This document shows, piece after piece, positions 55,855 through 64,000 of a DNA stretch of 64,000 nucleotides; the first letter of the stretch is position 1, and every line of letters begins with the position of its first letter. Source of the DNA: Ectobius pallidus (taxonomy: Eukaryota > Arthropoda > Insecta > Blattodea > Ectobiidae); assembly GCA_964059195.1 (NCBI GenBank), contig CAXKWD010000011.1, positions 15,226,978 through 15,290,977 of the forward strand, in the 5' to 3' direction. Below the pieces are notes generated by a model, which worked only from the letters and a program-made list of their open reading frames with translations, did not search any database and was not told the DNA's origin. Both the position numbers and the translations under genes were made by a program.

Positions 55855-56720
55855 TGTTTGTCTACTCTAATGTTGATGGTTATGTTTGCCCACCTAATAG
55901 TCTTTGTTGTTGGTTATGTTTTCCCACCTAATAGTCTACTCTAATGTTGTTGGTTATGTTTGCCCACCTAATAGTGTACTCTAATGTTGTCGGTTATGTT
56001 TGCCCACCTAATAGTTTACTCTAATGTTGTTGGTTATGTTTTTCCATCTAATAGTCTACTCTAATGTTGTTGGTTATGTTTGCCCACCTAATAGTCCACT
56101 CTAATGTTGGTTATAATGTCCTAATAGTCTACTCTAATGTTGTTGGATATGTTTGCCCACCTAATAGTCTACTCTAATGTTGTTGGTTATGTTTGCCCAC
56201 CTAATAGTCTACTCTAATGTTGTTGGTAATGATTTCCTAATTGTCTACTCTAATGTTGTTGGTTATGTTTGCCCACCTAGTAGTCTACTCTAATGTTGTT
56301 GGTTATGTTTTCCCACCTAATATTCTACTCTAATGTTGTTGGTTATGTTTGCCCACCTAATAGTCTACTCTAATGTTCTTGGTTATGTTTGCCCACCTAA
56401 TATTCCACGCTAATGTTGTTGGTTGTTTGCCCACCTAATAGTCTACTCTAATGTTGTTGGTTATGATTTCCTAATTGTCTACTCTAATGTTGTTGGTTAT
56501 GTTTGCCCACCTAGTAGTCTACTCTAATGTTGTTGGTTATGTTTTCCCACCTAATATTCTACTCTAATGTTGTTGGTTATGTTTTCCCACCTAATATTCT
56601 ACTCTAATGTTGTTGGTTATGTTTGAACACCTAATAGTCTACTCTAATGTTCTTGGTTATGTTTGCCTACCTAATAGTCCACGCTAATGTTGTTGGTTAT
56701 GTTTGCCCACCTAATAGTCT
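55855..56720. repeat. 40 bp minisatellite, about 21 units
   Basis: Unit TGGTTATGTTTGCCCACCTA followed by ATAGTCTACTCTAATGTTGT. Several units are shortened or altered (for example TTGGTTATGATTTCCTAATTG). A block of variant order near 56215-56335 recurs near 56455-56560, indicating a higher-order duplication. Confidence 0.95.
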
Positions 56721-57689
56721 ACTCACAATACACTCGATGGCAAAAAAGAAAGGTTAAATAGACAACAAACTGTATTTCTTACATTAGTACTACTAGAATA
56801 AGCTAATTTCGGTTTTGGGGGTCTAAAAATGGAGAATATTTAAGCTTTAATGTGTACAAAAGACATTTACGCGTACAAAATAAAAGTAATCTATTTGATA
56901 CATAAGACTTCATACAACATTTTAATAGATCGATCTTTTCCTGAATTAACCTTACACTTTGCTCGCATTTTATCAAAGGTTAATTCGCAGGATATGATTC
57001 AAATTAGCTATGAACCATCCATAGAAAGGTCTTCTTTGTATTTTTTAACTGCGGATAATGTCCACTGCATAAGCCATTATCTAACCTCGAGTTGCGTAAA
57101 CAACACACCTTGTATGCCCAAAAGCACATGATGAAGGTCTCGATGAATATTGTATGAGACCGGCCACGGCACAAGGAAGTGAGCCACGGTATTATTGAAT
57201 GGATCATCTGTTACGTAATTTTTTTATACCTGTTGTTTAATCGTTAATTAGATATACATGTATTTATACAGTAACATGAGCAGCATTAAAATATAATAGT
57301 CAGTGTTTTGAAAGTTATAAATATAAAATAGTTTTTTATTTCTATTTAGGTACTAAAATTGTAGTATTTAGCGTTCAAAGCTTTGAATATTACAATTTAA
57401 GGTACTTATTTATATCTCGTTATCTAGATGCACCTTACTGAATAGTCTTGTTCAGGTAAATTAGAATCTTGTAAAAGGTTATATAATCATAGCAAAAGAT
57501 TAAACATTACAATTAAAAACATATAAACAAGTAGTTGTATGTACATAATTTGTGTATAGAAGATACGTCACATAAAAAAACTAAGTAACATTCCTTATCA
57601 ACACCCATTCACATCAATATCAATGTAGTACTAGTGCATAAGGTGGAAAAATTATATTATAATAAAACTAATTGATCAGCACTGGTGGA
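56721..57689. other. intergenic, no gene recognised
   Basis: A 93-codon plus frame (56850-57131) has no recognisable domain. Confidence 0.4.
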
Positions 57690-57848
57690 AAATGATGTTC
57701 ATCAATAAGGGTAATGAAATCACAGGGGAAGACATGGGATGGAATTGTTGCACGCGTGGGGGAGGAAAGACATATCTCAACAGCATTGACAGGGAGATCC
57801 GAAGAAGTAGACGTAGGTGGGAGGACAATATTAGTATAGTTTTAAGGG
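57690..57848 (+). pseudogene. LINE C-terminal fragment (AMNLRVP family), degraded
   Basis: MGWNCCTRGGGKTYLNSIDREIRRSRRRWEDNI is a decayed version of MKWAGYVARMGEERHISKVLTGRPEG...RRRWE in the 59035 copy. The nucleotides GTGGGGGAGGAAAGACATAT and AGACGTAGGTGGGA are shared with it. Truncated on both sides, with an internal deletion. Confidence 0.7.
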
Positions 57849-58519
57849 GGAGAATATACTATTTTTATAAAAATAAATTCTTCTGGATATGTAAATTCAT
57901 TGTGAATAAAAATTGGCATGTACAATATACACTATCTGTGCAACAGTAAGTAAATTCATAGTTTTCCAAAAACCTAATATTTATGTATTTTTTAAATATT
58001 TAAATTCTGAGAATCCCGCCTATTGTTTCTGCCTCGACTTAGTATATGAGCGTAAGGGACTGCAAGTAGGCAAGTGTCCAAGTTGTGGCAGGCAGCGCGC
58101 AGAATAAAACAAATCCGCGCCGACTGACTACAGAGTTACTAACGGTCAAGTCATTTCCGCAGTCGGACTCAAGGCTTATAGTCTTTGTCATTTAGTTGCT
58201 ATAAACAATGGAAATTACGAGAGGTCACAAACTAAATTACAAAATTAACGAGTCTGGCCTGCATTTAAAGGTCTTTGGCTCTATTCCTTGAAGCTGTTCT
58301 TGTCACATTGTTTAAAAAACGATTAAACCTCTTTTTTTTTCTAATACCATCGTCCTTGCGTTATTTAAATTTAAGTCACCCAGATTTCTTTCTCCTCAAA
58401 ATAAAACCTTCTTAATGCGTTTCAGCAATTAAAAGTTAAAAGAATTCTAATGCAATGCTACTAATTTAAACTCATTTAGATGTTTTTAAATTAGCTCATT
58501 CAGAAAGAACTCCAATGAG
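57849..58519. other. intergenic, no gene recognised
   Basis: No repeat ends or coding frame recognised. Confidence 0.45.
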
Positions 58520-58524
58520 TCTTG

Positions 58525-58822
58525 TCCCAGGCGGTAACTTAGCCTAACGTTCGGGAGGTCAGGGATTTAATTCCTGCTGTCTGCCAGTCGGAGTAAGTTC
58601 TTCGGGAGTGCTCCCCACAAGCACTAGCGAATGGCGGACTGTAATTTACTTTCCACCTGCACCTACAGTTCCCCTGCCTGCAGTTTTAGTATCTGTGATA
58701 TTTTATGAGGTGGTCCTGCGTCAAGCTCATCCCTCCATGTTCTTTTTCTACACTTGCACGTTCCGTACAGTAGTCTCATTCCTACGAGAAATACCTATTA
58801 AAATGTTGTTAAACAGTTAATA

Positions 58823-58870
<48 letters not shown>
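58525..58870 (+). mobile_element. candidate tRNA-derived SINE with (AAT)n tail
   Basis: An A-box-like GGTAACTTAGCC and a B-box-like AGGGATTTAATTCC lie about 35 bp apart near 58533-58577. A non-coding body of about 240 bp follows and ends in (AAT)n (58825-58870). No clear target duplication; a different family from the 13113 SINE. Confidence 0.45.
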
Positions 58871-58873
<3 letters not shown>

Positions 58874-59034
58874 AGTAATTAAGCTAAAATTAGTTAGCTC
58901 AAAAGCATGAAATGGTATAATTCAACAGAGAAACTTAGACAAAATTGTCGATATCGAACGAAAAGTCAGAATGGAAGAGCAGTTAATTGAATTGGACAAC
59001 GAATTATAAGAGTACGGTATTAAAACCAGTGCTG

Positions 59035-59374
59035 TACGCTTCACCGGATATAGTAGGGGTAATTAAATCGCGAAGGATGAAATGGGCTGGATATGTTGCA
59101 CGTATGGGGGAGGAAAGACATATCTCAAAAGTATTGACTGGGAGACCCGAAGGGCAAAGACAACTTGGAAGACCTAGACGTAGGTGGGAATACAAACTTA
59201 GTACGGATTTAAGGGAAGAAGGATTTGTGAGGGATGACTGGATGGAGTTAGCACAGAATAGGGTTGAATGGCGGACTCAGATAAGCGCGGCAATGAACCT
59301 TCGGGTTCCATAAAATAGATAATATTCCTTTAGCTTGCTTAGGAATTGTCTATTGGCATTGAGTAAGTAAATAA
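59035..59374 (+). mobile_element. 5'-truncated LINE with 18 bp target duplication (AMNLRVP family)
   Basis: Flanked by a perfect 18 bp repeat gtattaaaaccagtgctg (59017-59034 and 59375-59392). The open frame reads SRRMKWAGYVARMGEERHIS, then GRPEGQRQLGRPRRRWE, and ends VEWRTQISAAMNLRVP-stop at 59311. The 3' UTR is about 60 bp (AGCTTGCTTAGGAATTGTCT) and ends GTAAGTAAATA. A clean target-primed insertion of 340 bp that defines the 3' end of this family. The frame upstream of 59035 belongs to the target DNA, so the 108-codon ORF is chimeric. Confidence 0.9.
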
Positions 59375-59572
59375 GTATTAAAACCAGTGCTGAGAAGGAC
59401 CAAGAACAGAGTTCACTTGTTGAAAAAAAATAGTCTTATAATTACTACAAACAAATAAATGACATAAAAAAATAAATGTTATATTGAATTATTGGAAGAT
59501 ACAAAAATATACGCTAGACTGTCTTACACGTAAATAAGCACCCAAATCAATTTTTGTTGGAGTGTCTAATAT

Positions 59573-60211
59573 TCCTGGGATTTTAAGGCAAATGCCTATT
59601 TTGTTCCTTATGAAATAACATGAATTTTTTTAAATATGTGGACGTTTCATGATAAATCACTTACATTTATAGAGTTTTATAGTGCCCTAAAATGCCTATT
59701 TGGACATTTAGAGCTTATTTTACTATGTTAGTGCCTAAAATGCCTACTTTGTACATTTAAAATAAAATTCAACGACTGTAATTTTTACAATCTTATAATG
59801 GACATCCCTCAATGAAAAGCAGAACAACAGAGGTGGGTTTTTCACAGAAACTTGGTTATTCCAAACAATTGTCGCTAAAGGAATACTGACTGACGGGGGA
59901 GGGGGAGGATTAAGGAGGAAGGACTACTGTGTCAAGTCACCAGTGTGTAAGTGAATATAGTTCGTGATGCCTAATTTTGCAGTTAATTCGGTTAAGAATA
60001 GGTAGGCCTATACCACGTTTCTTGCAGTAAAAAAAGAACATGTTACAGTTTATTTGTATATTGTAATATTTTAAAGTCTATTTTCTATCTATTTACACAT
60101 TTTTAAAGCCTATTTTAGGTGCCTGTTTTCTCTTTTAAAAGCCTATTTACTTGTTTTAAAAGCCTATTTTAGGTATCTACAACTAATTTTTTTAAAGCCT
60201 AAAACTCCAGG
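59573..60211. mobile_element. TIR element with repeated GCCTATTTTAGG motifs, hAT-like
   Basis: Ends CCTGGGATTTTAAGGC and, reverse-complemented, CCTGGAGTTTTAGGC. The interior is full of AAAATGCCTA, AAAGCCTATTTTAGG and GTGCCTAAAATGCC motifs. Flanks tctaatat and tctaatga match at 6 of 8. The layout resembles the ATGACC group with a different core oligomer. Confidence 0.6.
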
Positions 60212-60219
60212 TCTAATGA

Positions 60220-60631
60220 TTATATAAATAGCAGCTCATCAGGTGGTTTTCGAAGAAATACATAATTCTTCAGCAATGCATCTTTTCAATTTGTATAAAC
60301 ATTATATGATTTTCAAGGTATTTCAGTGACTCAGCACTTCCTGGGAAAGCTACAGATATAACTGGATGCCGGCGTGTGGATGGGCGTGTCCACTATTATG
60401 TAACATGATGTAAGTTATAAAGTGATTTCGACATAATATGCAATGCCTCCATAATAAACTATTTGGCATAGAAAAACATGTGCGGGAAATGTATTGTCTC
60501 CCTACTCGGTCCATACTTTCATTTCTTTAATTTCCCTCTTTCTTTTGTTAATTTTCTTTCTTCGCTTCTGACCTTTTCTTTTCAACATTCTGTGTACATT
60601 ATACTTGAAATCGAACAAGACCCATATATTT
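60220..60631. other. intergenic, no gene recognised
   Basis: No coding frame or element ends recognised. Confidence 0.45.
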
Positions 60632-60635
60632 TATA

Positions 60636-61786
60636 GGTTTGTAAAACGGTCCACCTTATAGCCTCATGTAAAGAAGTAGAGTTTCTCATAAATGGATATT
60701 ATTTAATATATGTTAAAACGTTATGAATATATAGTCGGCTTAATAGTTCTAGTCAGTTAAGAGTAGTAGTAGTAGTAGTAAATGATTTATTTTGCCTGGC
60801 AGAGTTAAGGCCATAAGGCCTTCTCTTCCACTCAACCAGGTTTCAGAAAATATATACAATGTAGGTTTACATAAATAGCAAATTAGTGAATAAGAGACTT
60901 ATGACTAATACTAAGACTAAGGTTAAGGCTAATCATAATAATAAATTAAATAAGTAAAAAGCATAGGTTTCATAATAAGCATAGGCTTCATAGAGAGCGT
61001 AAGTGTCATCAAAGAAAATAGTAATAATGTTACAAGTAAAACAAGGAATATGTAAAATTATGTTATAATGGAAATTTAAGTCTAGCTGTAGATACGTTAT
61101 AAGGAGACTAAGTAATGTTATATACAGTGAAAGATGGAGTGACTACAAAGAGCTAGTTCTGTTCAGTGGGCAATAATTGCTTAATAAGCGCAGATTTGAA
61201 AGAGTGTACACTCCGACTACCCCTAATATCTTGTGACAAGGAATTCCAAGAACGGGCCGTGGCTATGGTGAATGAATGAGAGTATGAGGTTGTATGATGA
61301 CTAGGAATTGATAACAGAGAGTTGTGCTGCGAGCGTGTACCAAGAGTGACTTTAAAAAACTTTAAAAACATTGAATCTCAATATAAAAGCAATAAATTAA
61401 GAATATACTGTGAGATATGCCAAAATATGATAGGTCTTATTAAAGTAAATGAATATTACACTAGTACAGTTCATTAAAAAAACCAAGAAGTTCACTGCGG
61501 TAGGCCTATAATATACTCAACGGTGCAGATTACAGCCTTGTCTTGAGTGGAAAAAGTTTGCTCGTAAATGTACGGTGTTGTAACCTATCTTGTTTTGATA
61601 TATCTCACAGTATATTCTTAATTTATTGCTTTTATATTGAGATTCAATGTTTTTAAAGTATTTTAAAGTCACTCTAACTGACTAGGTTTATTAAAGCCGA
61701 CTATAATTATATTCATAACGTTTTAAAATATATTAAACAATATCCATTTATGACAAAAGGGTATAAGGTGGACCCTTTTACAAACC
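60636..61786. mobile_element. foldback element with ~200 bp arms, interrupted by a LINE
   Basis: The inverted arms start GGTTTGTAAAACGGTCCACC on the left and GGTTTGTAAAAGGGTCCACC on the right (reverse complement). They continue ATAAATGGATATT, AAAACGTTATGAATATA, AGTCGGCTT and CTAGTCAGTTA. The left arm is broken at about 60757 by a LINE 3' end and resumes at about 61328 (AGTGACTTTAAAA...ATACTGTGAGATAT), pairing with 61602-61675. The unpaired centre is about 180 bp. A 4 bp tata (60632-60635 and 61787-61790) may be the duplication. No transposase. Confidence 0.75.
60757..61328 (-). pseudogene. CR1/Jockey-like LINE 3' end nested in a foldback arm
   Basis: The minus-strand frame TRSQHNSLLSIPSHHTTSYSHSFTIATARSWNSLSQDIRGSRSVHSFKSALIKQLL ends with TEQN-stop at 61153. 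It is the typical C-terminus of CR1/Jockey ORF2 (R-SF-I-A--WNSLP-DIR-S-SL--FK--L). About 390 bp of 3' UTR follow, including GGAAGAGAAGGCCTTATGGC, AATAAATCA and a (TAC)n tail at about 60764-60780. A 5 bp aagag repeat at the borders may be the target duplication. The first few codons of the open frame belong to the foldback arm. Confidence 0.8.
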
Positions 61787-61790
61787 TATA

Positions 61791-62135
61791 AAGTTGATAT
61801 AACCTTCACTGGAAATTGAAATTTATCAATAAGACCCATGTAATTTTGAATTACTTCTTCAGGTGCTTTAAGGGACATAATAGAAAATCTTCAGACTGAT
61901 TAGGCGACAGGATTGTACTTAACCACAAAAACTATTGCATTGGAAATGAATGCAACCGTTAAGAATGTCAAGTTGATTTGCATAGTTGGCAGTCATCGGG
62001 GACAAAGCAAGAAAGTCTGGATAACACAAACCATTCCTCGTAAATGCATAACCGGCCTTGCAAGCAGCTCGCTCAACAGCCAGAAAGCTGTTGCAAATCC
62101 TTGATTTTGCCATGGCAACCGAAACTCCAAGTGTC
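61791..62135. other. intergenic, no gene recognised
   Basis: Overlapping frames on both strands (61913-62137) show no recognisable domain. Confidence 0.4.
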
Positions 62136-62139
62136 ATTT

Positions 62140-62376
62140 CTGTGGCTTGGTTCTAAAAGGTCCAATGTCAATTTCTTGCAAAAATGAGATCTATGCATTA
62201 TTGGGCTCGGCTAGTCTTTATCTTTCGTATAATAAAAGTGCCAATGTATGTTGCTATTAATAGACATAATACAAAAACGTTAGAGGCCAATGTCAGAAGT
62301 TCTCAGCAAAAAATGTTATTTCAAATATCTCAAAAGCAAGTTTTATGTCATTGGCCCTTTTAGAACCAAGCCACAG
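62140..62376. mobile_element. 237 bp MITE with ATTT duplication
   Basis: Ends CTGTGGCTTGGTTCTAAAAG and its complement, continuing G(T/G)CCAATG(T/A)CA: 29 of 31 paired. Flanked by attt (62136-62139 and 62377-62380). The 4 bp AT-rich duplication is shared with the Sola-like elements here, but no transposase links them. Confidence 0.8.
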
Positions 62377-62380
62377 ATTT

Positions 62381-62855
62381 CACCCTAGCAAAAGGCTATT
62401 GCAACATTCATTCATAATCAATCATGAAGATTAATTAGTCATTTACAACTAGCTACCGATTCACTCTGCGAGAAAAGTTTATTACGTCAGCTATTCCTAA
62501 TAATTGCGCCATCTCCCTCCATTATGGCTCAATCATTCAACAGGAAACTTTTCAAGTTCTTTGTCACGGCAACGAAGCTCTGTTTTTTGCCACATAGTTT
62601 TCAATCCACCCTTATCATTTGGTTTTTTCTATAGGTATATCTGTAAAATGATTATTTTTACCCTTATTTTGTTCATTTATTTATTTATGCATCATTTGTG
62701 CACGACCTTTATTCGATTAGGAAGGATTGTTAATTTAACTAGAAGGACTATGTATAAGTAATACTGTAGATTTTATATTCTACATTTTACATATAGCCTA
62801 CATTTTTTTGCTGACAAGATCTATTGCTTGAATAGGCCCAAGGATTAATAAAGTA

Positions 62856-62856
<1 letters not shown>
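62381..62856. other. intergenic, no gene recognised
   Basis: An 85-codon plus frame (62504-62761) has hydrophobic stretches but no recognised family and no supporting context. Confidence 0.4.

Positions 62857-62912
<56 letters not shown>
62857..62912. repeat. (ATT)n microsatellite
   Basis: About 18 ATT units. The neighbouring Asn-rich or Ile-rich open frames are artefacts. Confidence 0.95.
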
Positions 62913-62913
<1 letters not shown>

Positions 62914-62969
62914 TAGGAATAATAGAATAAGGGAAATAATGTAGGCTAAGTTGAAAAGAATATTTTGTA

Positions 62970-63262
62970 AATAATTGTAGAAGAAAGACGCTTGAGATGG
63001 TATGGACATGTACTCAGTATGACAGAGGATAGAATACCCAAGAAAATTTTGGATTCGAAAGTAGAAGGAAAAAGAAGAAGAGGGAAGCCCAAAGAGTGCT
63101 GGATGGATGGGGTGAAAAGGAGTAAGGCGAGAAAAGAAGTGAAGAAGATACTGTGGACAGGGACTTATGGAGGCAAAAGATTGTTGTGGGATGAAGGAAA
63201 ACCATTGTATTGTGGAATATTCCTTAGTAAAAAATATTATTATTTTTCTTCTTCTTCTTCTT
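62970..63262 (+). pseudogene. LINE 3'-end fragment (RIPKKILD family), plus strand
   Basis: LRWYGHVLSMTEDRIPKKIL, then VEGKRRRGKPKECWMDGVKR, is the basic C-terminal tail of a non-LTR reverse transcriptase (R-RWxGHVxRM...RRRGRPxxxW). It is followed by a 3' region GGAATATTCCTTAGTAAAAA and a TTATTATT/CTTCTT tail. Truncated before the reverse transcriptase core. Closely related to the minus-strand copy at 1081-1312; here the tail is not interrupted. Confidence 0.75.
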
Positions 63263-63279
63263 ATTATTATCATTAACCT

Positions 63280-64000
63280 CGTTACAGTTGGTTGCTTATT
63301 AACACGCTTTTTATCATCCCTAGAGGCTGGAGTTTCTGTAACTTACTGAATTATGTTGGCTTGATCTTATAGTTACATAATAACTTCAGGGAATTATAAT
63401 TGACAATTCATTCTCATAAACAGAAATTTTTAACAATAGGTGCCCTATGTCGGTTGGATATGGATATAGTATGGGCATATACATTTAATATATTATAATA
63501 TTAATTAATTGCTTCTACAGAGCTTTTTTTGTGAATATGCTAGTTTATTGAAGGTTACTATTTATTTCCTATTAAATTATTCAGTAGAATTCACTTATTA
63601 TTATAAAACTCTGTGCTTAACGGACGTTGTGAAATATGTCTTCCTACACTTAAATAAATCAAACTGCGCGCGAGAGAACGGCGTGTCATGGTTAATTAAT
63701 CTTCATATATCTTGCCATTTTGACGTTATAGCATGGTGATCAGAAGGGCGGTTAGGAAATTACGTTTGCCAGATTGAACAGGAGGCAAGTCCCGAAACCA
63801 GTGGTATTTATGTTATTGGGTACACAAATTTCAGATTGGAGACATTCGTATGCTATTCGTAATTTTACTACGTACTCTTAACTATAACTACAAATACTAG
63901 GTTACTCACTGCTAATCAAAAGTATACAAAAGTAAATAAAAGTTACTGATATAAAACACTAGTGATTACATAGACAGTACTGTCGTCCAAAGCAAAGAAC
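63280..64000. other. intergenic, no gene recognised
   Basis: No coding frame of note (longest 76 codons, no domain) and no repeat structure identified. Confidence 0.5.

Noticed and set aside
55855..56720. CRISPR-like array
   Set aside because: Units are contiguous and degenerate with no constant-length unique spacers; it is a minisatellite.

Overview
The window looks like repeat-rich, AT-rich intergenic DNA from an insect, most probably a cockroach or a close relative. That is inferred from the (TTAGG)n array (the insect telomere repeat), the many (AAT)n tails, and LINE tails coding for proteins that end in AMNLRVP, which I associate with Blattodea. I see no host protein gene, tRNA, rRNA, CRISPR array or bacterial-style operon. 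Almost every supportable feature is a transposable element, a remnant of one, or a tandem repeat.

Layout. 0-2 kb: microsatellites, and a Tc1/mariner-type element (502-1075) inserted in the tail of a LINE fragment. 5.4-7.8 kb: a layered nest in which a dispersed repeat was hit by a hAT-type MITE (5460-5812) and by a LINE, and the LINE was then hit by a Penelope-like element (6496-6933). 8.2-11.6 kb: two ~650 bp inverted copies of the same dispersed repeat around a SINE remnant and a hAT-like element. 13-15 kb: an intact tRNA-derived SINE (13113-13421), an older relative, and a 750 bp hAT-like element. 15.9-20.3 kb: three hAT MITEs of one family. 22.4-24.3 kb: a foldback unit with long inverted arms and a 10 bp target duplication, carrying a GAGGTCT minisatellite and a telomere-like (TTAGG)n/(TTTGG)n array. 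27.0-30.4 kb: a complete RTE-type LINE on the minus strand with a 1007-residue endonuclease/reverse transcriptase ORF and a perfect 14 bp target duplication. 33.5-35.2 kb: an unclassified element with terminal inverted repeats. 35.5-47 kb: a cluster of hAT-like elements plus a Sola-like deletion derivative (38731-40317). 48.9-50.5 kb: the 5' half of a CR1-like LINE (PHD finger and coiled coil, then the start of an endonuclease). 51.5 kb: a second Penelope-like copy. 52.1-54.1 kb: a Sola-like transposon keeping the N-terminal half of its transposase. 55.9-56.7 kb: a 40 bp minisatellite. 57.7-63.3 kb: LINE 3' ends, a foldback element interrupted by a LINE, and small MITEs.

Main points. (1) Both Penelope-like copies carry a full hammerhead-ribozyme core, one on each strand. 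(2) A telomere-type array sits inside an inverted-repeat unit with a target duplication, which suggests spread of interstitial TTAGG by transposition or composite insertion. (3) About seven hAT-like elements share internal ATGACCTAAAA-type motifs but have different terminal repeats. (4) Two Sola-like elements keep complementary halves of the transposase. Element boundaries rest on target duplications and inverted repeats read by eye. Superfamily names are knowledge-based assignments that were not checked by database search.
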